A DNA stretch of 64,000 bases from positions 2,604,001 to 2,668,000 of the forward strand of contig CADCXA010000025.1 of NCBI GenBank assembly GCA_902806565.1, given 5' to 3'. Source of the DNA: Hypoxylon rubiginosum. Its lineage: Eukaryota; Ascomycota; Sordariomycetes; Xylariales; Hypoxylaceae. The translations under genes and the position numbers were made by a program. Shown piece after piece: positions 61,301 to 64,000 of the stretch. Each line of letters begins with the position of its first letter. The stretch's first letter is position 1. Below the pieces are notes generated by a model. The model had not been told where the DNA came from, made no database searches, and saw nothing but the letters and a program-made list of their open reading frames with translations.

Positions 61301-63676
61301 CAGCCTGAAACTTCTCGAGAAGATTTCAGCATCACGCAGAGTAATCACAGCCTGGCAGTCCGAGTCTCCAAGTCGAACTCACCGCAACAAGGCTATTATG
61401 GCGCTAGAAGAACATGGCGACGGAGCCGTCATGGCCAGGGCTTTCATAGCCGAGTTTAGGAACCCCCTCGATTTTCGCAGGCAAGCCGAGTCGCCAGAAT
61501 ACTTGACTAAGGTCTATATTCTCGACTTCCTCTACTCTTGCATGCAGGCGAGCTCGGATCGACCTACGATAGCTCACCTACTCCTTGGTTTTCGCTGCGG
61601 GGCCAACAGCCTGGAAATTGAGCCGGGTAGTCCATTCGATCAACGATCGTCCCTATTCCATGCGTTATTACCCGTGATACTGGAAGTCCCCTCGACAAAC
61701 GAAGAAGGATCGATGGTTCAATGGCTCATCAACCTGAAATATAAAGTGATGCGAATTTTCAGAATACTTTGGAGTGCTCCGCTTTCAGCTAAGATCATCC
61801 TTAACGAGCTTCGAGAGAATGACTTTCTTTTCCATATCCTGTTGCAAGGCCTCGTAGCCCAGCAAAACTTCGTATGGGATGGGCTCGAAGCAAACGGTCC
61901 AGACTTTCTCCCTTCTCCCGCAGCTCAGGGCTATGTCGATCACCTCTCGATAAGGGCAATGGCACTTGAGTATGTTACCCGTGAGCTCTGCAGCGTCTCC
62001 CTAGGCGACAGGCCGGCACTCAAGAGACAGATCTTCGATGCCCTTAGCGGTCAGATCAAGGTTGATGGCTCGGAAGTCATACCGGTTTCTTCAGTATTCG
62101 AGTTTCACGATTCACTTCCTCAAGAAAGCCTCTTTGCAGCCGCCTTACCCGACCAGCTCAAGACTTATAGTGAACTTGACTTAAGGCCGTGTCTAGAGGA
62201 GGACGACGACTCGAATTTATTGTACAACATAGGGAAGGTGGGTGAGATCCTGCTTTTAAAACGTAACGAAGCTCGTAAATCCGGTCAACTCGTTGTGCAA
62301 CAGGATGTTGCCTCTATAGAGGATCAGGAAACCACACTATTGCAATATCTACGGTATCTCAACCGGTTCACGCAAATCAAATCATACAACCTGAAGGGCT
62401 TGAAGGCGTGGACAAGACTCATGATGGTGATGACTGACTGCAACGATTTCCAAGGAACGAACAAGGTGTCGTTCATACTACAAACCCTACAAGCGACACT
62501 CCCCAGTCTCGAGATGTACGCCTCAGATAATCCTAGTGCCGCTTACGAGCTAGGCAAGCTTGCCAAAGCATTGTCGTTCGGACTAGATTTCGCGACGATG
62601 ACTTCGACCGACAAGCAGAATCGAGCGGTGGAGAATCTGATCAGTGACAAGCTTTTCCAGCTCCTTCAGATCTGCCTAAGCGCAATCACAAAATGGGTTG
62701 GTAATCAAGAATTGCGCTCGGTCTACTATAGCATATGCTATCGCCACCTGACGGGACTCGCAGACCACGGACAAGGGGTTTCGTCCAGCCTGCGAAAGAC
62801 AGCTAAAACCATACAGGCGTTCGGTGAGAAGCTGCTGAATGTGATTTGCGACGACGCATTCAACGGAGACGCAGGATGTCAAACGACAGCCTTGATCCTG
62901 TTGGGAACACTAGTCCAGCTTGGCAAGCAAGAGAACAACAACTTCGTGGTAGAAGCGCTTAATAGGCTAAACTTCATTGGCTTGCTGGTCGATTCTCTAC
63001 GAGTCGTGTTGGCTGAATGGGAGGCGGTCAATAACCAAGGTAAGTTCATCATCACACAGCACGTTTATTATGAGAATGCCAATTTAACAGATGTATTTTC
63101 AGGCGATCCGAATCAAGAACAGTACATAAGAGCCAAACTCAACCTTCTGTTACAGTTGTGCCAGACGCGGGAGGGTGCCAAAAATGTTCTGCATGCGAAT
63201 CTATTCAGCGCCATCGAGCAGTCGGGGTTGTTTTCAGTGGATCCGGAACTGCAGGTCAATTCATCAGACAGCAGGGCTTTGGAAAGTCACTATACACTCC
63301 TAGTCAAGGTAGCCCGGATTATCGGTGCCGCGATAGTTAGTCGGGGCTCGCATAACGTGCTGCAAGGCAGAAAGTTCTTGACCGAGCACAGGATGCTGGT
63401 GATGCACGTCCTAAAGCGATCGGCCGGTATTGGGGCAGGGGGCGGGAAGGCGGACGAGCTGCTTTCGGAGCGCGTCGATGAACTAGCTGAGGCGTTCATG
63501 GTCGTCATAACCGCAACCGGATTTCTTGATGTAAGTCCAGATTCCTTCTTTTTTCTTTTTTTTCTTTCCTAGCATCTACGCGTACACCGAACAGACAGGG
63601 CTAATATTTTTCGTTTTATCTATAGAACGACAACGTGGTCGAGGACAAAAGGCCTGCGCCGGGCCTATTCCACTAA
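58331..63676 (+). CDS. NUP192: Inner-ring nucleoporin Nup192 (Nup205 family)
   Basis: Five exons: 58331-58544, 58609-59238, 59302-63039, 63103-63530 and 63626-63676; 1,686 residues, close to other filamentous-fungal Nup192 proteins. Nup192 is a large helical question-mark-shaped scaffold of the nuclear pore inner ring, binding Nic96 and Nup53. The protein begins MADDGSLEALQALLRELSTV and continues with long amphipathic helices throughout. Family-like stretches include TISNEEYSFNKDFQELVLQV, FVPTCMAMMRDIRMWLHKLS and FLNGAIKAWWIAEYSGWYME. The exon 2-3 join uses a CAG at 59,299-59,301 after a CTAAC branch site (PPL joined to IHLIPIL); the nearer TAG would shift the frame. Intron 3 (63,040-63,102) is 63 bases and has no in-frame stop. 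Exon 5 encodes the last 16 residues, ending RPAPGLFH. Confidence 0.93.
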
Positions 63677-64000
63677 AGATAACGAAGGTGGCTTCCTAAG
63701 GGTTAGTTATATGATGGTCTACTTAGTAGAGATTAATGGCCTAGAGATTAAGATATAGTTGAGTCTCAATCTCCAGCAGGCGGTGCCGTGTTGAGAAGAA
63801 GCTAGGACGCCCCAAATCGCCCGAATGTGTTGGGTTAAACAACCTACTTAGGCAACACTAACACCAAAGATGACGATTCTTGGTGTAAAACCGGTCGATG
63901 AAGCTAGGTTAGCAGGTTAAGCTACCTGTATTAGCTATCAGATGAGAACAGCCGGACAGCTTCGCCAAGGCAGAAACGGTGCGATACTGTTATCGGTATC
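63677..64000. other. 3' region downstream of NUP192
   Basis: No gene is seen in these 324 bases. They include a CCTACTTAGGCAAC-type word and normal composition up to the window end. Confidence 0.5.

Overview
The window reads as nuclear DNA of a filamentous ascomycete (Pezizomycotina, most like a Sordariomycete). Introns are short (about 45-230 bases) with GTAAGT-type donors, CTAAC-like branch sites and TAG/CAG acceptors. Coding exons are GC-rich, intergenic spacers are long and carry TAGGTA-type motifs, and one block of extremely AT-rich, gene-free DNA looks like the product of fungal repeat-directed mutation. I place no species name on it. Gene models were spliced by hand; frames close across every junction of the multi-exon models.

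Left arm (1-33,191), in order: a gene-poor 2.8 kb; a small four-helix membrane protein (+); a sphinganine C4-hydroxylase SUR2 (-); TCTP (+); a proline-rich adaptor-like protein (-) divergent from the kinetochore subunit MTW1/MIS12 (+); a mitochondrial PPR protein (-) divergent from an intracellular histidine acid phosphatase (+); a four-RRM RNA-binding protein of the Nrd1/Mrn1 type (-); a 4 kb spacer; cytosolic asparaginyl-tRNA synthetase (-); an agmatinase-family ureohydrolase with a signal peptide (-); and the polarity GTPase CDC42 (-) with a long pyrimidine-rich leader.

Middle (about 33,192-45,525): a 12.3 kb island of roughly 5-8% G+C by hand counts, without any ORF of 60 codons. It has sharp edges, a short inverted sequence match at the two edges, a tandem duplication near 42.4-42.7 kb, and alternating blocks in which the few surviving non-A/T bases are nearly all G or nearly all C.

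Right arm (45,526-64,000): a spacer; a VMA22/CCDC115-like V-ATPase assembly factor (+); the checkpoint kinase TEL1/ATM (-, 8 exons, 2,926 residues, last exon only 20 bases); and, divergent from it, the inner-ring nucleoporin NUP192 (+, 5 exons, 1,686 residues).

These are mostly conserved housekeeping genes with no shared pathway. I see no biosynthetic cluster, CRISPR array, tRNA or rRNA gene. The AT island is the only region whose structure is not explained by ordinary genes, and it is the main target for follow-up.
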